From an uncultured Ruminococcus sp. (lineage in GTDB: Bacteria; Bacillota; Clostridia; Oscillospirales; CAG-272): 9,265 bases of DNA. The stretch spans positions 1 through 9,265 of the forward strand of contig CACXED010000115.1 of NCBI GenBank assembly GCA_902766575.1, given 5' to 3'. Of the stretch, positions 1 through 6,248 are shown one piece after another. How positions within the stretch are numbered: position 1 is the stretch's first letter; each line of letters begins with the position of its first letter. Below the pieces are notes generated by a model, which did not search any database, was not told the DNA's origin, and worked only from the letters and a program-made list of their open reading frames with translations. Both the position numbers and the translations under genes were made by a program.

Positions 1-86
1 AGAAGCACGGCGTTTCCGAGTATTCGGCTGGCGAGCAGTGAGCCCTGCCCTCCCACGCCGACTATCATAATATTTTTTGTTGACAT
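1..86 (-). CDS. iorB: Indolepyruvate:ferredoxin oxidoreductase, beta subunit (start only)
   Basis: Only the first 28 codons lie in the window; the gene continues past the left edge. The translation opens MSTKNIMIVGVGG and carries GVGGQGSLLASR, the glycine-rich start of the gamma domain of 2-oxoacid:ferredoxin oxidoreductases. In IOR this subunit pairs with IorA to oxidise arylpyruvates (indolepyruvate, phenylpyruvate, hydroxyphenylpyruvate) with CoA to aryl-acetyl-CoA, CO2 and reduced ferredoxin in the cytoplasm. The start is set by an ACAGGAGA ribosome binding site about 8 nt upstream of the ATG. It is last in the visible part of the paaK-iorA-small ORF operon, 38 nt after the 91-residue gene. 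The family call from 28 residues alone would be weak; the neighbouring iorA makes it firm. Whether the gene is intact cannot be judged. Confidence 0.88.
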   Translation of the reverse strand, partial: MSTKNIMIVGVGGQGSLLASRILGNAVL

Positions 87-124
87 TGATACTCTCCTGT
101 TTATATTCTGACATAAGGTACGTT

Positions 125-400
125 TTACTCAATACCTATGTATACCGGTATACCCAAAATATAGGCGTTATACGCGACAACGGCAGACCTTGGCAAGTCA
201 GGCGACAGCCTGACCTTGACTCTGAACGCGCAGCCGAAGCCGTAGTACATTCCGCTGCCGCCGTCGTCAGCCGTGTTCCACGGTATAGCCATCGCCGGCT
301 TCATTCCGTTAGACAGATACGCGACGTTTACTCCGAAGCTGAGGAGGAGGAGCGCAGCCGCGATTGCCGCAGCGATAATGATTACCCGTACCTTTTTCAT
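125..400 (-). CDS. Small membrane-anchored or secreted protein of unknown function inside the IOR operon
   Basis: I do not recognise this 91-residue protein with confidence. It begins MKKVR followed by a strongly hydrophobic helix at about residues 6-25 (runs of Ile, Ala, Leu), which is a signal peptide or N-terminal membrane anchor facing outward by the positive-inside rule. The exported part (about 26-91) contains an acidic-glycine turn, DDGGSGMYYGFG, and no cysteine pairs, metal motifs or catalytic signature; its single cysteine is in GCAFRV. I recall short Firmicutes secreted proteins with a similar DDGGSG-Y-G-GY core, but cannot confirm that here. The ATG overlaps the iorA stop by one base (TAATG), so translation is probably coupled to iorA, and iorB follows 38 nt on. 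The reading frame, the coupling and the sensible export signal argue for a real gene; the function, and any link to IOR, are open. Confidence 0.75.
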   Translation of the reverse strand: MKKVRVIIIAAAIAAALLLLSFGVNVAYLSNGMKPAMAIPWNTADDGGSGMYYGFGCAFRVKVRLSPDLPRSAVVAYNAYILGIPVYIGIE

Positions 401-2136
401 TACGCCTTACCGCCGATAGCTCCGAGCCTGCACATCTGCGTGCAGAGACCGCAGCCGTTGCAGAGGGTCGGGTCGATAGCCGCCTTGCCGTTCGTGACCG
501 AGATGCAGGGACAGCCGATCTTCATGCAGGCTTTGCAGCCGACGCACTTATCGCTGTCGACGACGAGCGGCGGGTTGTGCTTGACATACTTGAGCAGCGC
601 GCAGGGTCTGCGGCAGATTATCACCGACGGGCAGTCGGAGGCTAACTCCTCCCGGAGCGCCTTTTCGGTTTCGGCGAGGTTGTTCGGGTCTACTATGCGG
701 ATATGCTCCTCGGGGACGCCGACAGCCTTTGCGATGTTCTCGATGAGTATACCGTGAACCGCTTCTCCCTTGAGCGTGTAGCCGGTGCAGGGGTTCTGCT
801 GATGTCCGGTCATGCCGGTGATGCTGTTGTCGACGACAACGACGGTCGAGAAGCCCTTGTTGTAGACGATATCGACCAGTCCGGTGATTCCCGAGTGCAT
901 GAAGGTCGAGTCGCCGATGACGGCTACCGTCCTGTTCTCCTCGTGGCGTATCTTATTGAAGCCGTGCAGAGCCGAGATCGACGCGCCCATGCAGAGCGTC
1001 GTGTCCATTCCGCCGAGCGGCTTTGCGGCTCCGAGCGTGTAGCAGCCGATATCGCCGCTGACGTAGAGCTTCAGCTTGTTGAACAGGTAGAAAACTCCGC
1101 GGTGCGGGCAGCCCGGGCAGAGCACCGGCGGACGGACGGGTATCTTCTCGTCGAGCGAGCAGCACTCGGGCTCTTTGCCGAGCAGCAGCTTGTTTAGAAG
1201 CTCCTGCGAGTACTCGCCGCAGAGCGGGAGGACATCCTTGCCGTGGACGTTGAGTCCGAGTCCGCGGCAGAAGCTCTCGATGACCGGGTCGAGCTCCTCG
1301 ATGACGTAAACCGTCTCGTACTTCGACGCGAAGTCGGTGATCAGCTTTGCCGGAAGCGGGTTCACGAGTCCGAGCTTGAGATAGGACGCACTCTCGCCAA
1401 AGCTCTCGAGCGCGTAGTTGTAGGACGGCCCGGAGGTGATTATACCGATCTTCGCGCCGGGATTTTCGACGACCTTATTGAACGGGCAGTCCTCGGCGAA
1501 CTCGCGCAGAGCCTCGAGACGCTTCTCGACCTCGATATGGCGCGGACGGGCGTTAGAGGGCATCATGACGTGCTTTCCGGCGTTCTTTTCGTAGGGCTTG
1601 ACCGGGAGCTCGACACGCTCGGAGGTCTCGACAATCGACTGCGAGTGGGAGACGCGGGTGTTGAGCCGGAGAATGAGCGGAGTGTCGAACTTCTCCGAAA
1701 GCTCGTAAGCGAGCTTTGTGAAGCCGAGACATTCGCCCGAATCGGAGGGCTCGACCATCGGGAGCTTCGCGGCTATCGCGTAGTGACGCGAGTCCTGCTC
1801 GTTCTGGGACGAGTGCATACCCGGGTCGTCGGCGACTCCGATGACCATTCCGCCGTTGACTCCGGTGTAGGAGGTGATGAACAGCGGGTCGGCGGCGACG
1901 TTAAGTCCGACGTGCTTCATTCCGCAGAAGGAGCGCCCGCCTCCGAGTGACGCTCCGAGCGCGACCTCGAGCGCGACCTTTTCGTTGGGAGCCCACTCGG
2001 CGTAGATCTCGTCGTATTTAGCGGCGGCTTCCGTGACCTCGGTGCTCGGAGTGCCGGGATAGCTCGAGACGAGCTTCACTCCTGCCTCGTAGAGACCGCG
2101 CGCGACGGCCTCGTTGCCTAACATTATTTTCTTCAT
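400..2136 (-). CDS. iorA: Indolepyruvate:ferredoxin oxidoreductase, alpha subunit
   Basis: A 578-residue catalytic subunit of IOR, the expected length for the family. It binds thiamine diphosphate and iron-sulphur clusters and converts arylpyruvates plus CoA to aryl-acetyl-CoA, passing electrons to ferredoxin; the reaction is reversible. The N-terminal pyrimidine-binding and CoA-related domains come first (YPGTPSTEV near 26-34, EWAPNEKVALE near 47-57). The segment CPGCPHRG at 340-347 and the thiamine-diphosphate motif GDS (408-410) to DN (436-437) mark the pyrophosphate domain. The C-terminus is a two-[4Fe-4S] ferredoxin domain: C531, C534, C537, C542 and C559, C562, C565, C569. An AGAGGA ribosome binding site lies about 9 nt before the ATG. 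It follows paaK by 20 nt and ends inside the start codon of the next gene. No key residue appears missing. Confidence 0.96.
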   Translation of the reverse strand: MKKIMLGNEAVARGLYEAGVKLVSSYPGTPSTEVTEAAAKYDEIYAEWAPNEKVALEVALGASLGGGRSFCGMKHVGLNVAADPLFITSYTGVNGGMVIGVADDPGMHSSQNEQDSRHYAIAAKLPMVEPSDSGECLGFTKLAYELSEKFDTPLILRLNTRVSHSQSIVETSERVELPVKPYEKNAGKHVMMPSNARPRHIEVEKRLEALREFAEDCPFNKVVENPGAKIGIITSGPSYNYALESFGESASYLKLGLVNPLPAKLITDFASKYETVYVIEELDPVIESFCRGLGLNVHGKDVLPLCGEYSQELLNKLLLGKEPECCSLDEKIPVRPPVLCPGCPHRGVFYLFNKLKLYVSGDIGCYTLGAAKPLGGMDTTLCMGASISALHGFNKIRHEENRTVAVIGDSTFMHSGITGLVDIVYNKGFSTVVVVDNSITGMTGHQQNPCTGYTLKGEAVHGILIENIAKAVGVPEEHIRIVDPNNLAETEKALREELASDCPSVIICRRPCALLKYVKHNPPLVVDSDKCVGCKACMKIGCPCISVTNGKAAIDPTLCNGCGLCTQMCRLGAIGGKA

Positions 2137-2156
2137 ATGTAAAATTCCTCTTGAAA

Positions 2157-3455
2157 TTATTTCTTCCGGTTGTCGATGACACGCTTGGCCTTGCCGACGA
2201 AGCGCTCGAGCGACCTCGGCTCAACGAGATTGATCTTGGCGTCGAGTCCGAGCACGGTCTGGAGCTTGTGGCGCACCTTGTTCTGGAGATTTTCAAGCTC
2301 GGAGTACTTTTCGAGCATACGTCCGTCCGAGACCTCGATGTTGATCTCGAAGGTGTCCATATAGTTCTTCTGACCGAGCACGATCTGATACTGCGGGCCG
2401 ACCTCGGGAATGCTGACGAGCACCGACTCGATCTGCGTCGGGAATACGTTGACGCCCTTGATCTTGAGCATATCGTCGGTGCGTCCGAGCGGCTTGTCCA
2501 TGCGGACATGAGTGCGTCCGCACTCGCACTTCTCGTAGTTCAGGCGGGTGATATCCTTGGTGCGGTAGCGGAGCAGCGGGATGCCCTCCTTGGTGAGGGT
2601 CGTGACGACGAGCTCGCCCTCCTCGCCGGGAGCCTTGACCGCGCCGGTATTGCTGTCGATTATTTCGGGCAGGAAGTGATCCTCGGCGAAGTGCATACCG
2701 CGGCGGAAGCGGCACTCGCCCGAGACGCCGGGTCCCATAAGCTCGCTCATGCCGTAGTTGTCGGTAGCGAACAGATTCCAGGCCTCCTCGACCTTTGTAC
2801 GCATCTCGTTCGAGCAGCCCTCCGAGCCGAACAGTCCGAGCCGAACCTTAAGATCGCGGCAGTCGATCCCGAGATCGCGGGCGGTCTCGGCTATGTAGAG
2901 CGCGTAGGACGGTGTCGACACGAGCGCGGTCGTTCCGAAGTCGCGCATGAGCTTTAACTGCTTCTCGGTGTTGCCGGTGGAGGTCGGAACGACTGTCGCG
3001 CCGATGTTCTCAAGTCCGTAGTGGAGTCCGAGCGCTCCGGTGAAAAGTCCGTAGCCGAAAGCGATCTGAACTATATCGTCGCTTGTAGCTCCCGCAGCGA
3101 CGACGAGACGCGAAACGCAGTCGGTCCAGGTCTGGAGGTCCTTTTTCGTGTAGCCGACGACGGTGGGGTTTCCGGTCGTACCCGAGGAGGCGTGGATACG
3201 GACGATCTCCTTCTGCGGAACCGCGAAAAGTCCGAAGGGATAGGTGTCGCGGATGTCAGCCTTGGTCGTGAACGGGATATACTGAATATCCGAGAGAGCC
3301 TTGATCTTCTCAGGCTTTACTCCCGCGTCGTCGAGGCGCTTTCTGTAGAACGGTACGCGCTCGTAGACATAGGCTACGATATTTTTGAGTCTTTCGAGCT
3401 GAAGCCTTTCGAGGTCAGCTCTGTCCATTGTTTCGATTTCTTCCTGCCAGAACAT
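2157..3455 (-). CDS. paaK: Phenylacetate-CoA ligase
   Basis: A 432-residue adenylate-forming enzyme, full length for PaaK. It joins phenylacetate (or indoleacetate and related arylacetates) to CoA with ATP, through an aryl-acetyl-AMP intermediate, in the cytoplasm. Visible motifs in order: the AMP-binding loop SSGTTGNP at 90-97, YGMSE at 234-238, YRTKD at 297-301, the paired-cysteine CECGRTH at 310-316, and the hinge GRTDDMLKIKG at 324-334. The lysines in GKAKR at 421-425 are candidates for the catalytic lysine. It is first in the operon, 85 nt downstream of the predicted transcript start, with an AGAAAGG ribosome binding site about 8 nt from the ATG. Adjacency to IOR, which makes or uses the same aryl-acetyl-CoA, supports an arylacetate rather than general fatty-acid role. 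Exact substrate cannot be told from sequence. Confidence 0.95.
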   Translation of the reverse strand: MFWQEEIETMDRADLERLQLERLKNIVAYVYERVPFYRKRLDDAGVKPEKIKALSDIQYIPFTTKADIRDTYPFGLFAVPQKEIVRIHASSGTTGNPTVVGYTKKDLQTWTDCVSRLVVAAGATSDDIVQIAFGYGLFTGALGLHYGLENIGATVVPTSTGNTEKQLKLMRDFGTTALVSTPSYALYIAETARDLGIDCRDLKVRLGLFGSEGCSNEMRTKVEEAWNLFATDNYGMSELMGPGVSGECRFRRGMHFAEDHFLPEIIDSNTGAVKAPGEEGELVVTTLTKEGIPLLRYRTKDITRLNYEKCECGRTHVRMDKPLGRTDDMLKIKGVNVFPTQIESVLVSIPEVGPQYQIVLGQKNYMDTFEINIEVSDGRMLEKYSELENLQNKVRHKLQTVLGLDAKINLVEPRSLERFVGKAKRVIDNRKK

Positions 3456-3480
3456 TTTTTAGCCTTTCTGTTCCCGCCCG

Positions 3481-3516
3481 CGATGCTGTCAATGCTTTCG
3501 ATGCTAACGATGTTAC
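3481..3516. repeat. Four tandem 9-bp units in the paaK leader
   Basis: Plus-strand units are CGATGCTGT (3481-3489), CAATGCTTT (3490-3498), CGATGCTAA (3499-3507) and CGATGTTAC (3508-3516). The first seven positions follow CRATGYT; the last two vary. The array lies in the predicted 5' untranslated leader, roughly 26-61 nt upstream of the paaK start codon. It does not fold into an obvious hairpin. It may be a protein-binding array or simply replication slippage; the sequence does not decide. Confidence 0.7.
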
Positions 3517-3546
3517 CGCCGGACGTTTTTAATGATTTATCAATTT

Positions 3547-3575
3547 ATTATAATATAAAAATGGCGCAATGTCAA
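3547..3575 (-). promoter_or_regulatory. Perfect-consensus sigma-A promoter of the paaK-iorAB operon
   Basis: Read on the minus strand, the -35 box is TTGACA (3575-3570) and the -10 box is TATAAT (3552-3547), separated by exactly 17 bp. Both hexamers match the vegetative sigma consensus at every position. The predicted start is near 3540, giving a leader of about 85 nt before paaK. An A/T-rich tract upstream (about 3593-3611) could act as an UP element. It faces only the paaK operon. Confidence 0.9.
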
Positions 3576-3585
3576 TACCGTTTTC

Positions 3586-3618
3586 GCCGAAATCGACAAA
3601 TTTTTGATTTTTTTCGGC
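3586..3618. repeat. 7-bp inverted repeat upstream of the paaK promoter
   Basis: Arms GCCGAAA (3586-3592) and TTTCGGC (3612-3618) flank a 19-nt A/T-rich centre. It sits about 10 bp upstream of the paaK -35 box and just after the stop of the broken methyltransferase gene. It lacks a following T-run in the minus direction, so it is a poor intrinsic terminator. It could be an operator half-site pair or a weak transcript-end hairpin. Confidence 0.35.
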
Positions 3619-3646
3619 TTATCGGACGCGGAATCTGCCGTTTGCG

Positions 3647-4190
3647 TCAGCTCTCGTACTCAAACAGGCGGTAGAGCTTTTTCGCCGCTTTTCCGGCGAA
3701 CACGAGCCTGAAGAATTTCCGGTCGAAGCCCTTAAGCTCGTCTATCAGCTCGGGCGGCGTCAGCTCGCGCTCGCGGACAAAGCGAAGCTCATCGACCTCG
3801 AGCCATTTCGGGTCGTCGACGCCATAGAGCGTGGTCACGCCGACCTCGTTTATCGGGTTTTTGTACTTTGAAGCCTTCGCCGCAAAAACCGTGTAGCAGT
3901 CGATGAGCGCCGCTGCCGACCCGGAGTATCCGGCTGTCGAGTCCGCAGCCGACGCCGAGCACGACCGCGTCTGGATACCTTTCAAGCTCCGAGGAGAGCC
4001 AGTAGTCAAAAACCGCGCTTCGCATACCCATATAATAGCAGAGCCACTTCGACTTCGCCTTGCCGTGAAGCTCAAAGCCCTCGCTGTCCCAGATTTTCTC
4101 CGCCGCCGGGTCGGAGAGCAGGATTCCCTGCCGGCTGACCCGAGCCTTGCCGTAGAGCGGGATATACAGCGTTCTGTTGACACTATCCAT
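3647..4190 (-). pseudogene. Broken leucine-carboxyl-methyltransferase-family gene (internal deletion plus frame change)
   Basis: The 5' part (4190 to about 3915) reads well in one frame: ...MRSAVFDYWLSS, then DAVVLGVGCGLDSRILRVG, the SAM-binding motif I of PPM1/TCMP-type class I methyltransferases. The 3' part (about 3917 to 3647) reads well only in another frame: CYTVFAAKASKYKNPINEVG, then YGVDDPKWLE, ending AKKLYRLFEYES, the usual C-terminus of the same family. Family members are about 270 residues; the two parts sum to about 175, so 90-100 residues (the middle of the Rossmann fold, including the YDVDFP-type region after motif I) are gone and the join is not a multiple of three. The product should be inactive. 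It is the last gene of the ligA operon, 18 nt after obg, with a good GGAGAA ribosome binding site. The alternative is an assembly error. Confidence 0.82.
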
Positions 4191-4208
4191 CGTAATTCTC
4201 CGAAAGAA

Positions 4209-5516
4209 TCACTTAATGAATTCGAATTCGATGTCGTAGATCCTGACCGTGTCGCCGTCGGTGCAGCCCTTTTCGACGAGCGCGTCGACCACGCCCGAGC
4301 TGCGCAGTATCCGCTGGAAGTAGTTCACCGACTCGTGGTCGTCAAAGTTGACCGAGTTGATAAGATTCAGCAGCCACTCGCCCTCGACCTCGTATTCGCC
4401 GTTGACGTTGCGGATTGTTATCTCGTGATCGTTTCCGTCGTCGTAGACCGGCTCGGACTCGGGCTGCTCCGGCTCGTAGATAGTCATAGGCGGCAGCTCG
4501 GCGAGCAGCTCGGCTACCCGTCTCACAAGCGCGTCAACGCCCTTTTTCGTGACCGCCGAGATATAGAAAAGCTCCGAGTGAAGCTCGTTTTTCACATAGT
4601 CCTCCAGCGCCTCGAGCCGCTCGTCGCAAAGCTCGTGAATCTCCTCCGGATCGGCTCCGAGCGCGTCGGTCTTGTTAGCCGCGAAGATCTGCGGGCGCGA
4701 CGCCAGCTCGGGGCTGTAGCGCTCGAGCTCGGAGTTTATCTTCTTTATATCGTCGACCGGATCGCGTCCCTCCGCGCCCGACACGTCGACGACGTGAACG
4801 AGCAGACGGCAGCGGTCGACATGGCGCAGAAAGTCGTGTCCGAGCCCGAGACCGTCCGCCGCGCCCTCGATGAGCCCGGGAATGTCCGCGCAGACAAAGC
4901 CCTTGCCCTCGCCTGTGCTGACCACGCCGAGCTGCGGCTGTATAGTCGTGAAGTGGTAGTTGGCGATCTTCGGGCGCGCCGAGCTTATCACCGACAAAAG
5001 CGAGGACTTTCCGACGTTCGGGAAACCGACAAGTCCGACGTCGGCGAGCATTTTCAGCTCGAGTATGACGTCCTTTTCCTCGCCCTTAATGCCCGGCTTG
5101 GCGAATCGCGGTATCTGTCTGGTCGGAGTCGCGAAATGGCGGTTTCCCCAGCCTCCGCGACCGCCCTTGAGACAGACGAAGGGCTCGCAGTTCGACATAT
5201 CCTTGATGACCTTTCCGGTCTCGGCGTCCTTGATGACCGTTCCGGGCGGCACCATGATGACGAGGTCGTCGGCGGTCTTGCCGTGGAACTTCTCGGGCAT
5301 ACCGTCGCCGCCGTTCTGAGCGACGAATTTGCGTCTGTAGCGGAAGTCGAGCAGCGTGTTCGTGCCCTCGTCGATCTTGAAAACGATATTTCCGCCGTTG
5401 CCTCCGTCGCCGCCGGAGGGCCCGCCCTCGGCGACGTATTTCTCGCGGTGAAAGGCTACGCAGCCGTTGCCTCCGTCGCCAGCCTTTATGTGGATCGTTA
5501 CGTTATCTATAAACAT
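4209..5516 (-). CDS. obgE: Obg-family ribosome-associated GTPase
   Basis: A 435-residue Obg GTPase with all three expected domains. The glycine-rich Obg fold fills residues 1-157 (AGDGGNGCVAFHREK, GGPSGGDGGNGG). The G domain follows, with G1 GFPNVGKSS at 164-172, switch I threonines near 190-191, G3 DIPG at 211-214, G4 NKTD at 281-284 and G5 SAV at 320-322. The C-terminal OCT domain is about 358-435, joined by a Glu/Pro-rich linker. The protein takes part in late 50S assembly and stress signalling and is usually essential. The 435-residue length with an OCT domain is the Firmicute type. The start is supported by an AAAGGA site about 11 nt upstream; the upstream methyltransferase ends only 15 nt before. 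In many bacteria obg follows rpmA; here it does not. Confidence 0.97.
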   Translation of the reverse strand: MFIDNVTIHIKAGDGGNGCVAFHREKYVAEGGPSGGDGGNGGNIVFKIDEGTNTLLDFRYRRKFVAQNGGDGMPEKFHGKTADDLVIMVPPGTVIKDAETGKVIKDMSNCEPFVCLKGGRGGWGNRHFATPTRQIPRFAKPGIKGEEKDVILELKMLADVGLVGFPNVGKSSLLSVISSARPKIANYHFTTIQPQLGVVSTGEGKGFVCADIPGLIEGAADGLGLGHDFLRHVDRCRLLVHVVDVSGAEGRDPVDDIKKINSELERYSPELASRPQIFAANKTDALGADPEEIHELCDERLEALEDYVKNELHSELFYISAVTKKGVDALVRRVAELLAELPPMTIYEPEQPESEPVYDDGNDHEITIRNVNGEYEVEGEWLLNLINSVNFDDHESVNYFQRILRSSGVVDALVEKGCTDGDTVRIYDIEFEFIK

Positions 5517-5531
5517 CTGTTGTGATTCCTT

Positions 5532-6248
5532 TCAGTATTTGCCTTTTTTGTAAATCAAGTGATGGAAGAACGAGACCGTCTGAAACTCCGGCAGAACCGA
5601 GACCTTCCGCTCGAGCGCGAGCATTCGCTCCCGCCACTTTTGGTCGGAGTGCTTCTCCTGCTTCTGCTGGAGATCGAAAAAGGTTCGCAGTCCGTAAACC
5701 TTAATAAGCTCAAGCTCCGGGCAGACCGACGCTATTTCGCCGTCGTCGTAGTAGTTAATCGTCCCGAACAGAGCCGAGCCGCTGTTTTTGCCGTCGAGCA
5801 GCTTTGCGGCTTCCTCAAGCTCGTCGAGCAGCACGGCTTTCTGCATCACCCGGCCGGCGCGGTTGTGCTTGACTATCGAGAGCAGCCCTCCGGGCTTAAG
5901 CAGTCTCGAAAGCTCGCGAATAACTGCCGCTCTCGCCGACTCGGGAGAAAGCTCAGAGCCGTTCGGGACATACTCGAGCACGTTGTGGCAGATCACCGCG
6001 TCGAACGATCTGTCCGGCATCTCTGACAGCAGCTCTACCCCGCCGAGAAGCTGAGTATAGTCTCCGTCGGCGCGTCCTGAAACAGCCGCCGCGTCCGGCT
6101 CGATAGCCGTGACCTCGCAGCTCTCCGACAGGTGCGCCGCGGTCTCTCCGCTTCCGCTGCCGAAATCGAGCACTCTGCCCGAAAGCGCCGGAAGCTCGTC
6201 CCAGATCAGCCTTTTTGCAAGATAATCCCAGTTCGACCGTCCTGTCAT
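5532..6248 (-). CDS. SAM-dependent methyltransferase, CmoM-like (possible tRNA wobble-uridine methylation)
   Basis: A 238-residue class I methyltransferase. Motif I VLDFGSGSG is at 26-34, the ribose-binding acid is E50, the motif IV-like stretch AVICHNVLEYV is at 84-94, and PGGLLSIV at 119-126. Beyond the generic fold, several C-terminal landmarks match my memory of E. coli CmoM (formerly SmtA): VLEYV versus VLEWV, the LLS...N..G....M region near 122-135, and YGLRTFFD at 175-182 versus the GVRVFHD of CmoM. CmoM methylates the carboxymethoxy group of cmo5U34 in tRNA. The start ATG overlaps the ligA stop (ATGA), so translation is coupled to ligA, and obg follows 15 nt on. Methyltransferase identity is secure; the CmoM assignment is inference, and TrmR-like or small-molecule methylation remain possible. 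Confidence 0.85.
   Translation of the reverse strand: MTGRSNWDYLAKRLIWDELPALSGRVLDFGSGSGETAAHLSESCEVTAIEPDAAAVSGRADGDYTQLLGGVELLSEMPDRSFDAVICHNVLEYVPNGSELSPESARAAVIRELSRLLKPGGLLSIVKHNRAGRVMQKAVLLDELEEAAKLLDGKNSGSALFGTINYYDDGEIASVCPELELIKVYGLRTFFDLQQKQEKHSDQKWRERMLALERKVSVLPEFQTVSFFHHLIYKKGKY

Noticed and set aside
2151..2957. A 268-codon plus-strand open frame antisense to paaK
   Set aside because: No promoter or ribosome binding site, and PaaK motifs fully explain the minus strand.
3487..3492. A second TTGACA on the minus strand within the paaK leader
   Set aside because: No -10-like hexamer lies 16-18 bp downstream; it arises from the 9-bp repeats.
3586..3618. Intrinsic terminator for the ligA-obg operon
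   Set aside because: The stem is 7 bp with a 19-nt loop and is not followed by a T-run in the minus direction.
3647..4183. The 178-codon minus-strand frame as a complete gene on its own
   Set aside because: Its first half is Arg/Ser-rich out-of-frame translation of the true methyltransferase N-terminus; only the last 85 or so residues are genuine, so it is half of a pseudogene.
3903..5525. A 540-codon open frame on the plus strand, longer than obg itself
   Set aside because: It lies antisense to obg and the broken methyltransferase, has no ribosome binding site or protein motif, and reads as Arg/Val/Asp/Leu-rich low-information sequence typical of a GC-rich antisense shadow.
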